Positions 1-11,151 of a stretch of DNA of 64,000 nt are shown here, one piece after another. The notes under the pieces were generated by a model. The model searched no databases and was not told where the DNA came from. It saw only the letters and a list, made by a program, of their open reading frames with translations. The position numbers and the translations under genes were made by a program. Each line of letters starts with the position of its first letter. The first letter of the stretch is position 1. Origin of the DNA: Batillaria attramentaria. Its lineage: Eukaryota > Mollusca > Gastropoda > Batillariidae. The stretch covers positions 397,501 through 461,500 of the forward strand of contig JACVVK020000369.1 in NCBI GenBank assembly GCA_018292915.2. Reading direction: 5' to 3'.

Positions 1-11
1 ATCTAAAAGGC

Positions 12-47
12 CGGATGACAGAACGGATGACAGTACGGATGACAGAA
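12..47. repeat. 12-bp tandem repeat, three units
   Basis: Three adjacent units of CGGATGACAGAA (the middle unit ends in GTA) lie at the window edge. No coding or regulatory role is apparent. Confidence 0.7.
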
Positions 48-55
48 CAGACTGA

Positions 56-1190
56 GGCACTGGAAAACAAACCCAGACCAGGCATCTGAAAGCCAAGCGA
101 AGATCCTCTGACGCTGACCAAAGCTAAGCAAATCAGCCCTCACACACCCCAAAGACACTCGCCTAGCCAAGCAGCCAAAGACACACGCCAGGAACAACTT
201 GTCCTTAAGGGCCAAAAGCCATAGGACGTAAAGCAAGCTAATGATGATGATGGCTAGCTAGCGAGTAGCCAGCTGCGCTGCTGGTTAAAGCTTGCGTGGC
301 CACATGAATAACTGCCGTAGCTAGTTGTATGCTCTCCTGCCCCTAGCTGTGCACGGTTTGTTGTAATATCTGTTCATAGACAGAATCAAAAGGGCAGAGA
401 GGAGGTATCTCTTACTTTCACAGTTGTCTGAACCATCGCCATATATACGACGAGGAATTCTTTTTGCTGACAGAGACATAAACTCTATTACTATTTCCGC
501 AGCGCCCTAGGTTCTCCGGCCAGCTGTGTGCCGCCGGCTTTGTTCGGCTGTAGGCTACCGCACGCGTCCAGCGTTGCGGAACCACGATGGCTCATGTGTC
601 AATTGGTTGTGTTTGTTTGTGTCCATTTAGTGCTAAATATCTCCGCAGTCACTTGACCTAAAGTTATCATGTAAACTATAGTAGTTTCAGAAGAGTTTGT
701 AGTTTCTAAACATGTTTTGTTTTTAGCGCTGTTTTGTAGTTTAACGGGTGTATTTTTTTCATTTTCACCACTTTTCGAATCAGTGCGTGGTCCCTGTCTT
801 TACGCTCCTTAATTGGCAATAGAAAATTGTCTGTGTTTTGATGAGAACTTAAGAGGCCGTTGCTTTCTTTCCGGGCCGCGCTGGGCGCATAAAGAGCCGC
901 GAGCCACGGTTCGCCGCACGCTCACACTCTCGCCCCAGCCGCTTGTGACTGCGTTTGTTTTGTACCCTGTTTGTTGTTTTCCTGTTGTAATAAAACTCAT
1001 GTCATAGCGATCGCTGTTTGCCTCCCTGCCTGCATCAACCGGACCCTCCCTGGGCACCCGGTTACACTGAAACGTTCTAACTGACTGACTGTCTAAACCA
1101 GGAGTACAAATTTACTTAACCGTTAATTTACTATGTGACATAACTGTTCCGACTAGTACTTTTAACTATCAGATCTCTTAAAATACATCT
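56..1190. other. unassigned stretch, possible LTR-like segment
   Basis: No convincing gene is seen. The part from about 570 to 1075 is CG-rich in its middle, carries an AATAAA at 989-994 and ends in a GGTTACA-like context. That would fit a solo LTR or the 3' end of a transcript, but no second LTR, primer-binding site or target duplication was found. Confidence 0.3.
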
Positions 1191-1335
1191 AGAGCGTTGG
1201 ACTTCCAATGCTCGGGTCGTGAGTTCGAACCCCGGCTGGGGCCAAATATTGTGCTGGCTTTTTCATCGTTGCCCCGTCTTTGATATCACCCTTATGTCGT
1301 GTAAAAGGACGTTAAACTTCCAAACACCCACCCAC
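1191..1335 (+). mobile_element. tRNA-derived SINE, family A, copy 1
   Basis: A tRNA-like head with a B-box (GAGTTCGAACCCCGGCTGG) is followed by the family body GGGGCCAAATATT...GTGCTGG...CGTTGCCCCGTCTTTGATATCACCC...GGACGTTAAAC and ends in ACACCCACCC. The first part of the tRNA head is missing, so the copy is 5'-truncated. Six other copies lie in this window (8393, 39731, 42534, 43806, 52050, 56076). The tRNA-like part is too incomplete for a working tRNA gene. It sits upstream of the first receptor exon seen here. Confidence 0.8.
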
Positions 1336-3613
1336 TCTTAAAATACATCAAACTATATAGCACAAGTATCTTCCTACAGTTCTCTGGTCATTAGAATGAG
1401 ACACAGTCACCGTTTATCTGAAGACTAATTCCAAGGCCGAATTCCGTGGTTTCAAACACAGTTCACAATTAATCCAATACAGAATCCCAGTTTCTTATCA
1501 ATGCACATAGTTCCAAATAGAAGAAGTATCCAGTAACAGGTCGCAATATAACAAAATAACTCCAGAGGCTGAGCAGGAAGATGAGTGTCACACGCGCACT
1601 CACTCAGCACGCTCTCGCACGGAACACCAGCAATGGACACAATATTTACACTTAGATACAGTTTATACACAGAACCCCACCCTTCCCCTACACACAACCA
1701 GGACGACTATACACCACAATAACACACTCTAGCTCTAGGGAGCGTCCTAAGTACTGAGGCAGTCTAGGGAACCGGCAGCTGCGTAGCACGCACGAGGACA
1801 CTTGAGGGAGTGGGGATAGTGAGTGACCAGCCTGAGAGTCCGTGGACTGCGGTCGTCTCCCGTAGTCTGTGAACAGTGGCTGCCTCCCGTAGTAGTCCCG
1901 GGGCGCTCATGCACAGCGGTCCTCCATGGCGGCCGGGTGGTCACGATCCAGGGAACTGTAGCCAACTCCCGTAACAGTCCCGCGCTCCAGCGTCTGGTCG
2001 TTCCCCTCCAAGATGCCTCGACAGGGCCAGGGACGCCTCCACCAGAAGGAAGAGAAAACAGAGAAGAAAAGGCCTGGATAGCCAGGATCAGCCCGGTGGT
2101 CATACAAACACCTCCCCCCTCGTCCCCAGTGCTAGGCTTTTGCCAGTCCCGTAGCCTTACCCCAGGCTAGTCTAGAAGTAGAGTGGTATCTATGTAACGC
2201 TAACGGGACATACATAGACACAAACATAGAGAGACAGGCAGATAGAGAAGGACACACAAACACGTCAAGGTAAACTAACTCGGGCAGGCTTCCCCTTCAA
2301 CTCGACCCAGCACGACCGGCCCACGCCTCGCCCGCTACACGCACCCAAACGGCGCACTGAATAGGGCCCACCTAGGTAAATGACACCTACCCGTCCGGCC
2401 CTCGAATCCCAGCGTCAGGAAACACCTTGGCGCTGCACCCAGCTGACCGAACAGCTGCCAGAATCTGGTCGTCGAAACCGATTCCCCTAGCGTTGAGCTA
2501 GCCCGCGACGAGCGGTCCACCCTCGCACGGTCAATGGCGAAAAGGCAATAGCAAACTTAGGGACGGTGGTCACGCGGTCCGAAGGGCTGACCGAGGCTAG
2601 TAAAGCCCGTGCTAAACGGTCTACCCGTGCTCCACGGTCCATCCGTGCTTAACGGTCTACCCGTGTCACACAACATTCACACACGCACGTGCACACAATA
2701 CAACACAAAACGCGGCACAAAGCTCCGCCGCAGCGGATTTATTCAGCAGACCCGAAGCGGGTTGTGACAATGAGGACTATAGCGAGGGTACGAGGGTATT
2801 TCTTTTTTTAACCCCTCACCGCCAGTCGTTAGGAATAAGTAATGTTGGGCTTCACCTGCGAACTGATTTATTGCGCCTAGGAGATAATAAGTTGCAATAT
2901 TTGCTGTATATGCGCTATTTATCTTTGTTTTACCTAGTTGTAATTTCTATTTCCTTCCTATGCTTGTTGGTAACCAGTAGTTCGATAAATTAACATGAAG
3001 GTGCAGCGTCTCCTGCATGTCCTAGGTTTGTACTGCCCCGCAGACCTGTTTGCATCACTTGTCCAACGTTACTCTTTTTCAAGTAGTGCAGACACACTCT
3101 GCCACGAATTAGTCTTTGTGGCTTGCGCGGCGTTAAGCCCTAAAAACTCACTCACTCACTCCTCCCTGACATCTCACCATCATTCTTTGTTACTATCGTT
3201 TCACACTAAAACTACCCCTCCCCTCTTGTTTCATTACATTTTTTAGATGTCCCCCATCACGTGTGGTGGGGCGTTAAGCAACGATTTGATTTGTCAGACA
3301 GTTCCATTGCACTTCGGAACTGTTTCGAGCAGTTCCGTCGCACCAAGGAACTGTTTGACTGCATAACTGAATCGAACGAGGATACATCAAATCAAATAAG
3401 ACTCTTTATCGTGTATGGGATATCTAGCGTCACCATATAGATGTCAATGTAAGCAGAGTTTTGTTTTTTGCAAGAACAGAGTAACTATTATTACTGTACT
3501 CGTAAATAATAATAATAATAATGTGGCATCGACACTTCTAAATACATATGTGATTGTGTTGCCAACGGAATGGGAATCATCAAGTAAGTGAAAGTTTACA
3601 TTTCTCATTTCAG
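1336..3613. other. gene-poor stretch upstream of the first LDLa exon
   Basis: No supported gene. It contains an 18-bp tandem repeat of three units (CCCGTGCTAAACGGTCTA type) at 2606-2665. The several overlapping ORFs at 1750-2170 on both strands show no recognisable domain and look like chance ORFs in GC-rich DNA. Exons of the receptor further upstream, including its signal peptide, were searched for by eye and not found. Confidence 0.4.
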
Positions 3614-3733
3614 CTCCACGTAACTGCACTAGTGATGAGTTCCGGTGTAACAACGGCTACGTGTGTGTCCTGTCAAAGTGGCGGTGTGATGGAAACAATG
3701 ACTGTGGGGACAACTCTGATGAAGCTGGATGCC
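3614..3733 (+). CDS. LDL-receptor class A module exon of GRL101-like receptor
   Basis: A 120-nt exon that is phase 1 at both ends, bounded by a pyrimidine-rich ...TTTCTCATTTCAG acceptor and a GCC|GTGAGT donor. It encodes one complete LDLa module: [16 protein letters not shown], then [18 protein letters not shown], with all six cysteines and the calcium-binding D..C.DNSDE motif. LDLa modules bind calcium and usually ligands in the extracellular part of receptors. Phase and domain match the exon at 12534-12656 and the large exon at 22064, so the three are inferred to be spliced together. The donor side is almost identical to that of the 12.5-kb exon (GGATGCC|GTGAGTACT in both), which points to exon duplication. 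The true 5' end and signal peptide lie outside what can be recognised. Confidence 0.8.
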
Positions 3734-3867
3734 GTGAGTACTGTTAAAGAAATCAAATCTCATTTGAAATATTAATTAGCTCTCTCTGTGTACCTGCCTG
3801 ACTCTCGTATCTTTGCGCATCTTCTTCTCCCTACTCTCCCTTCGCCATGTAGTCCATTTATTTCACA

Positions 3868-5108
3868 TTGTTTTATAGTTCAGTTGTGTTTATTTTGAGG
3901 TCAACACAACAAATACAAACAAACATACTGCTCTACTTCGTGTCACTGCTGGAGCGGTGTGGAGATGTCGAGCCTAACCCCGGCCCTATGGATGAAAACT
4001 CTCTATCGGACTTCCTGCAGAGAATGGAGAAAAATATGCAGGGCCAAATCAAGCAACAAGGTGAGAACTTTGAGAAACTCAGTAGGAAAATTGATGATAG
4101 TCAGCGTCGGATTGAGGGGAAAATAGCTCAGCTACAGAGTGACGTGAGTGGGGTGAAAGACAGACAGAACAGCAATGCCAGTGATATTGACCAACTGAAG
4201 CGGGCAGATGTGGAGATAAATTAAAGAATTGCCGCATTAGAGAAAGAGGTGGACAGTCTGGAGGGGTTCTCCAGGAGAAACAACCTTAAGTTTATTGGCA
4301 TTCGTGAGTCGGCCAAGCAAAACTACACGGCCTGTGCACAGACGACGTGTTGAACCAGCACTCCACTCGGCGCACGTGGACCATTGATGACGTAGAACGA
4401 GCACACCGAGTGGGGCCCCGTAAGGGGAACAGTCAGCAGCCACGACCCCTCATTGTCCGCTTCAGTCGCTGGCCGGACAAGATGGCAGTGGTGCAGGGCG
4501 CAGACCTGAAGCAGAACCTGAAAGACAGCGGGATAAAGGTAGCAGCCGACCTGACCAAGCGACAGAGAGCCGAGACCGAGCGGGTCAGGAGCGAGGGCAA
4601 GTTTGGTTACTATAAGAACGGCCGTCTGCATGTCGAGGACAGACGCACCCCCCGGGACGAGCAAGACCCCAGGGAGCGGCCAGACCAGCGCCCATCCCCA
4701 GACGCAGAGGACGAGCGAGATGCGGGGGACCGGCAGCAGCAGGGGGCGATGTTGGCAAGCAGCCACAACAACGACGACAGAGATGACGACGACCATAGCA
4801 GCCAACCGACACCGTACCCGGCGTACCGCCACCACACCTTAGAGACGCCCCCTCGCCGACCTAGGGATTCCCCTCACGCTGCACGTGGAGCTCGGGACGG
4901 ACACGGCCAGGAGGACGGGGCACGACACCGAGACGCCAGCAGAACAGGTGGGGGCCGTGACACACGTCGTGACCGATCGCGTGACATGGCACAGCCCCTG
5001 ATGGCAGAGGTGTTCCCCGCGAACACCGGTTCTCACCCGCTCCGGGCGGAGGGGGGGGGGGGGGGGGCGTGGCAGCAGGTGGGGGGGGGGGGGGGCCGAC
5101 CCTCGTGA
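3868..5108 (+). pseudogene. ORF1 protein of non-LTR retrotransposon (broken)
   Basis: From the ATG at 3868 the frame carries a hydrophobic leader, a 2A-like motif ending at 3987 and then a second ATG. It continues into a heptad-like coiled coil (LQRMEKNMQGQIKQQGENF...). A stop at 4222 interrupts the coiled coil, which resumes in the same frame as RIAALEKEVDSLEGFSRRNN LKFIGI, a hallmark of L1/CR1-type ORF1 proteins at the coiled-coil to RNA-binding junction. A frameshift near 4330-4350 moves the rest to the frame that runs to 5108 (VERAHRVGP...RPLIVRFSRW...GKFGYYKNGRLHV), the RRM/C-terminal nucleic-acid-binding part. The tail is rich in Asp/Arg/Gly and interrupted by two poly-G runs. In the family, ORF1p binds element RNA as a multimer. 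Confidence 0.8.
3946..3987 (+). other. 2A-like ribosome-skipping motif
   Basis: Fourteen codons read LLERCGDVEPNPGP, matching the 2A consensus D-V/I-E-x-N-P-G-P including the final NPG|P. The next codon is ATG. In known 2A sequences the ribosome skips the Gly-Pro peptide bond, so two proteins come from one ORF. The preceding residues (MFYSSVVFILRST... and ILLYFVS) are hydrophobic and could act as a short leader. 2A-like motifs have been reported at the N-terminus of some APE-type non-LTR elements of invertebrates; this copy fits that pattern. Activity in this decayed element is unknown. Confidence 0.85.
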
Positions 5109-5128
5109 CGCGGACAGACCGAAACCAG

Positions 5129-5889
5129 TAAGCTTTCTATGTTGGAACATAGAAGGCCTTGTACAGAGACTCTGCGAGACGGATTTTGTTGAATTCATTA
5201 CTTCATTTGATATTTGCTGTTTGACAGAAACATTTACAAGTCTGCAGTTTGACTTTTCTATTTACTTTAGCTCCTTCGATGTGTTTCACGCACCAGCTAC
5301 TAAACTGTCATATGAGCCTGAGGGCAGGCGATCAGGTGGGGCGATTCTACTCGCGCGGAAAACTGTGTCAGGCTTTGTTACCAGGGTGAATGTTGACCTG
5401 GACAATACTGTATGTGTGAGAATTGGGTGGGAGTTGACGGGTGACACACAGGACTTGATATTATTGTGCAGCTACGTGCCGCCAGCCGAATCGCCTTATT
5501 ACAAAGATAAGCTTTGCAAGTGTAACATCCCTCTTTTAGAACAGATTGTGTTAGACGTTCTCGATACAGACGGAGACTGCCATATCCTAGTGTCTGGAGA
5601 TGCAAAATAGTTACCAGGATTTGGAGTCAGATGAGGTAATTGACGTTATACGTTAATAAAAATACCAGGAACTCACAAGAGAAGGTCGCTAATAATTTTG
5701 TGCGCCAGCTGATTGACATGTGTGCAACTGTGGGACTGTGGCTATTGACTGGCGACTGTGATGAAAGTTCCGGGGACTTTACGTTCATATCACCTACCGG
5801 ATATAGTGTAGTAGACTACTTCTTGTGTAATTTTGACCTGATATCGAAATGTTTAGCGCAGATTGTGCAGCGGGTGGAATCACCTCACA
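5129..5889 (+). pseudogene. apurinic-type endonuclease domain of ORF2 (broken)
   Basis: Starting at VSFLCWNIEGL the frame shows the APE endonuclease order: N-terminal WN.EGL, then FDICCLTETF (the catalytic-Glu strand), GRRSGGAILLA and HILVSGDAK. The last is the GD-N region, where the frame is lost at the stop at 5608. The domain resumes near 5690 in another frame with a long stretch containing SSGDFTFISPTGYSVVDYFL, which is the C-terminal S/T-x-x-D-Y/H part of the fold. The enzyme nicks target DNA to prime reverse transcription. At least two frame breaks make this copy inactive. Confidence 0.78.
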
Positions 5890-6598
<709 letters not shown>

Positions 6599-7985
6599 GT
6601 TACACATGACATACATGCTTAGGACTGAGGCTGGAATTGGGGAGAAACAGCGTATTGAAAACTTTGTTTGGGACCCAGAGATGGGAAATGACTACAAAGC
6701 TAGGATAGTATCGGAGGAGGGGCGGAGAATACTGGCTGATGCGTGTGACAGTATTGATATCTCTCCAGATATTGCCATGGACCGTTTTGTGGACTATGTT
6801 CTTTATTCAGCCGATTGTATGAAGAAACAGATCCGTGTTGGTGGTCCCGCCCGCAGCTCGGGTGCCGTGTGGTATGACAGATAATGCGCTGAACGGAAAA
6901 AAAGAAGCTTGAAAACGGCTTCGGCTCTATAGCCGATCACGGTCGGCTGTAGACAAAGAAGCCTACTGTCAAGCCAGGCGTGAATACAAAACTGTTGGTT
7001 GACAAAAAGAGAAACCACAACCGTTCCACGTGCACGCTATTACTCGCAAACAAAAATAACGGCGGGGTGTTTTGGGAGCATGTTAAGAGGGCGGGTAAAA
7101 AGAAAACGGAACAGCCAAAAATACAAATAGACGAGTGGGAGACGCATTTCCGCACAGCGCTGGGTTGCGAGCGGGAACCCCGAGGTGACAGGGCTCCCCC
7201 GACTGATGACGTAGAAGTAGAAGAGCCTGATTTAGACCAGCCCATCACTGAAGCTGAAGTGAGAACAGCCTTACGAAAGCTGAAGGCGGGGAAAGCAGCG
7301 GGCTTAGATTCGATGTTGGCAGAATATTTGAAACAAGCAGGAGACACAATCGTACCATTCCCAACTAAGTCTTTTAATAATCTGTTTCAAAACCAATACT
7401 TTTCCACAGGATGGGGCAGGTCGATAATAGTGCCCATATACAGTAAAAGAAAGGGGATGCGGGTAACCCGGCAAATTACAGAGGTGTCTCGCTGTTGAGC
7501 ATTATTAGCAAGGTGTTTATTAGCATAGTGAATAGGAGGGTGTACAAGTGGGCCGAAAGGGAAGGGAAATTGACCGAAGAACAAGCAGGCTTTAGGAAAG
7601 GGTATTCCACCGTCGATCATTTGTTTACGCTAATTTCGATCATTCAGAGATGTTTTTCCCGAAATCAGAAGCTGTATGTAGCCCTGATCGATTGCCGCCG
7701 TGCTTACGATTCGTTCGACCGAAACATGTTGTGGGTGGTGCTGAATAAGATAAAAATGTCCTCGAAAATGGTCCGGATGTTAAAAGCTATGTACGCCTCA
7801 GTTCAGTCAAGCGTGTGTTAGGGCTTGGTTTGAGTACTCAGATTTCTTCGATTGCCCGCTTGTCAGGGTTGTTTAGCGATTCCCTTAATTTTCTCCCTGC
7901 TAATTAACAAAGTGGCATGTTACGTGAATAAGAATGGCCGACACGGTATACAGCTCATTGCGGGTCTCCAGGAGATACAGTATAC
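6599..7985 (+). pseudogene. reverse transcriptase domain of ORF2 (broken, lacks catalytic ADD box)
   Basis: The linker before RT (KQRIENFVWDPEMGNDYKAR...) is followed after two frame changes by PITEAEVRTALRKLKAGKAAGLD, the classical RT entry motif. Next come YRGVSLLSIISKVF (after a frameshift near 7460), LTEEQAGFRKGYSTVDHLF and motif A, LYVALIDCRRAYDSFDR. After a stop near 7820 motif B appears as GCLAIPLIFSLLINKVA. The next block, with F/YADD, is missing because the element ends at about 7985. Family role: reverse transcription of element RNA at the nicked target. This copy cannot be active. Confidence 0.82.
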
Positions 7986-8380
7986 GCCGGTTATAAGAAA
8001 CTCGACGAGGGGGGGGGGGGGGGGGGGAATTTTTGGTTTCTTATATCCGAGTTTTCTTATAATCTGAAAGTCGGATATAAGAAAGTATTTTGAAAAATAT
8101 TTCTTATAACCGAGTTCAGTGAAAAAAAGGCTTAAAACATTTCTTTTTTCTCAGTTCGTGTATGTTTTGCATTAAATTAAGAAATATCTGGTTTCTCTTA
8201 AAGACCTTAAAGACTTAGCACAAACATCAGATGAAAATCAGATACACTTTTAGCTCCCAGTGAGGATTCAAACTCATGACCCGAACCATTTACTAGAGTG
8301 CCGAAACGCCGTCTAATAAGAAAGTTCAGTGGCTCACGTATAGATTTACGCCAGACATTTAACCTTGAATAGCTCTGAAG
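7986..8380. repeat. repeat remnant with inverted TTATAAGAAACTCG motifs and poly-G
   Basis: CGGTTATAAGAAACTCG near 7990 is mirrored by TTTCTTATAACCGAGTTC near 8100, with a related CGGATATAAGAAA between. A G18-type run sits at about 8010-8028. This looks like the end of a small TIR element of the pogo/Tigger-like style also seen near 20.0 and 41-42 kb, but the family is not certain. A degenerate tRNA-like stretch (GAGGATTCAAACTCATGACC) lies near 8263. Confidence 0.4.
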
Positions 8381-8392
8381 CGACAAGAGGAA

Positions 8393-8508
8393 GGGTGGGT
8401 GGGTGTTTGGGAGTTTAACATCCTTTTCCACCACATACGGGTCATTCAAAGACGGGGCAACGATGAAAAAGCCAGCACACATATTTGGCCCCAGCTGGGA
8501 TACGAACG
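8393..8508 (-). mobile_element. tRNA-derived SINE, family A, copy 2, with 12-bp target duplication
   Basis: Minus-strand copy, tail first: GGGTGGGTGTTTGGGAGTTTAAC ... TTTGGCCCCAGCTGGGATAC when read on +. It is flanked by CGACAAGAGGAA at 8381-8392 and at 8509-8520, a perfect target-site duplication proving retrotransposition. It is 5'-truncated within the tRNA-like head, which ends just inside the B-box. Confidence 0.88.
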
Positions 8509-8787
8509 CGACAAGAGGAAGAAACTAAATTCTTTTTGTATGGTGCACGATTACGTCTGTAACAACAATATCAGCAGATCTATATACCAACAAATTACAA
8601 GTTCACCTCACTTCTTTTTGTATATTTGTAAAAGGAGGGTTGATATTGGTGAGGTTGACACCACCGGGTCTGGTTATCTCTGGTCGACACGATAGACTGA
8701 TTCCACTGAGATTTCTTTTAATGTTTATTTCGATGAATATGTACAGATGAGTAGGAAGGCGAGAAAAGAACACAACGTCCTTTTCCT

Positions 8788-9442
8788 GATTGAATATCTC
8801 ACACACACACGCACGCACACGCACACACACACACACGCACGCACGCACGCGCGCCAGAGAGAGAGATCGATCAAGAAATAGCGATAGACATATGTGGTGG
8901 TGGTTGTTGCTAAGGCACTGCTGTATCAACACACCGCTGTGCTAAGGCACTGCTGTATCAACACACCGCTGTGCTAAGGCACTGCTGTATCAACACACCG
9001 CTGTGCTAAGGCACTGCTGTATCAACACACCGCTGTGCTAAGGCACTGCTGTATCAACACACCGCTGTGCTAAGGCACTGCTGTATCAACACACCGCTGT
9101 GCTAAGGCACTGCTGTATCAACACACCGCTGTGCTAAGGCACTGCTGTATCAACACACCGCTGTGCTAAGGCACTGCTATATCAACACACCGCTGTGCTA
9201 AGGCACTGCTATATCAACACACCGCTGTGCTAAGGCACTTCTGTATCCGCTGTGTCAACGTACACGGGTGATTTGACACAACGGTGCCTTGACACAACGG
9301 TATGTATGTGAAGGCAAGTCACTGCTCTGTCAACAACCACCACCACATATGTCTATCGCTATTTCTTGATCGATCTCTCTCTGGCGCGCGTGCGTGCGTG
9401 TGTGTGTGTGCGTGTGCGTGTGTGTGAGAGAGATATTCAATC
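8788..9442. mobile_element. foldback-type element: inverted arms around a minisatellite
   Basis: The left arm (8788-8909) and right arm (9331-9442) are near-perfect reverse complements. They share the motif GATTGAATATCTC at the outer ends, a (CA/CG)-rich microsatellite with matching variant pattern, then TCGATCAAGAAATAGCGATA and CATATGTGGTGGTGGTTGTTG at the inner ends. The loop holds about ten 32-bp tandem units. No transposase ORF lies inside, so this would be a non-autonomous foldback or MITE-like element. Molluscan elements with an internal tandem core are known, but membership is inferred. Confidence 0.7.
8909..9247. repeat. 32-bp minisatellite, about 10.5 units
   Basis: Exact 32-bp units begin GCTAAGGCACTGCTGTATC and end in CAACACACCGCTGT. 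Units start at 8909, 8941, 8973 and so on to 9197, and a diverged partial unit begins at 9229. The first eight units are nearly identical; the units at 9165 and 9197 share CTATATC instead of CTGTATC. It sits in the loop of the inverted-arm element. Confidence 0.95.
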
Positions 9443-11149
9443 TTTCCGTCGTATACACATACATCTTGTTTCCAAATCTCATTTTACAAGTAGAATAATT
9501 AGCACTGTCTTCTGTTGTATTGTTTTCACTTTGTATGGTAGTATCGTAACGGCAAACTTGCGAACGGTCATTTTTCGCCAACAGCTTCTACCGTGGGTAA
9601 ATAAAGTATATTGTCATTGGCATTGTCTCTCTCGGTGTCACCGTTAAGGAGGGATAGAGAGAACGAAAGGGCAAACACACCAACACTTAGGAGGAAAGAC
9701 AGAGGTCCGCAATAGGAGGCCAGCAAATAAAAAAAATAGACTTATTTACGCACACATAGATTTATTTACAATGGACATAGCCTAGTTGTCACATCCACTC
9801 ACACCCTCGCACATCACCCTGTTCCTTCCCGCACCGCCTTGCCCACCGTCGCCGAGAGTCCCACTACACCGACCTCTATCCAGAGGTTTGACTCACGCCC
9901 CTTGGTGACGGCCTCGTATGGAGTCGTGGTCTAGGTGGTAAGTAGCAGCAACGTGAGAAGAACGTCAGGGAACACAGGGGCTCTCTATACCCCTCGGGCG
10001 GAGCGACGCTAGTGGAGCTCACGGGCTGTTCAGGGCAGGAGCGACCCACAGGTGGCTTGTCGTTGCAGCTCAGGCGCAGCTTGTCCCCGGCGAAATCGCA
10101 GACGGAACAGAAGACAGGAAAATGAAGCGAGAAAACAACCTGGAAACACATTTCTCAGTTGTAACACAGTTCGCATTGTGCTTGCATTGGGAACTACGAG
10201 TCAAGCCCGTTTACTGGTCGGTTTTATTTCCCCAACCATTCTACCACAATAACACAAACACATGGAACACCACAACACATACAGCACCGACTGTTTTCCC
10301 CGTTCGGCCCGTAGTTGACCCCTGACTACACCAAGCTTCCTAGCATTATCCTAACCACTAATTCCAGCAATAGTTTACTGCCATACTATTCCGGCTAGAC
10401 AATTAGTAGATCCGTTACAGCTAACGAATGGACTTAAACAACTCATTATCGGTAGCTCCAAGCTTTTAGCGCGACAATGAATTACTCATTCGCAAAATTC
10501 GCTCTATAGCGAGAACGTACACGAAGTCGGAAACAGTACTGTTTTTGCTCACCGAGAAAATATATAATCGCCAAATACGCTTGAACAACATGGAAACCTT
10601 CCTGCTCCGAGTCCACATGGCGCCACACCCTGACTTCAGGTTTGCTTATTTGGTGGTTCAAGTGAGCAGCATATGCATACGATCTATGAAGAATACAGTG
10701 ACGAACCGCCAAATAAGCAAAATTGAAAATTCTTATTACTATTGAGAGGTATGTGTGTTTGAGCGAACGTAATGTCGAAGCTTTTATTTATGACTCTGTT
10801 GGGATTTCAAACATTTTATGAGCAGATGCATTTCGGGGTTGTTTTACGCCGGTAAGCATTTCTTTTTTTTTCTTTTTTTTTTTAAGACCAACCTGCGCGC
10901 ACGAAGAATCCGTTCTTGGCAAGTAATCGCGACATAGTCAACGTGTGTGTGTGTGTGTGCGCGCCGAAATTGAACCATTTACCACTTGGTGCCGAAATTG
11001 AACCATTTACCATCGCTACGTCAGTCTCGATATTAATGTGTTTGTCTTGGTGACGGGACGGGAATCAAGCAGTACGTGAATTTTTCATCAGTTGGCACTA
11101 GTAATGTTAAAAACGGCAGGTATGAAGACTGTCATGTACATGTACCGTA
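9443..11149. other. intronic stretch without recognised genes
   Basis: No supported gene. A TAAATAAAGTATATTGTCATTGGCATTG segment near 9598-9627 looks like the 3' end of a LINE with a short repeated tail. The CG-rich part at 9840-10330 carries only short ORFs on both strands with no domain. A GTGTGC microsatellite lies at about 10941-10960, and the 14-bp phrase GAAATTGAACCATTTACC is repeated near 10966 and 10994. Confidence 0.4.
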
Positions 11150-11151
11150 TA

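Noticed and set aside
1747..2170. Overlapping ORFs on both strands in GC-rich DNA
   Set aside because: Three frames are open over the same interval and none has a domain, so this is base-composition effect.
8909..9247. CRISPR-like array (regular 32-bp repeats)
   Set aside because: The repeats are head-to-tail without unique spacers, and the context is a eukaryotic intron.
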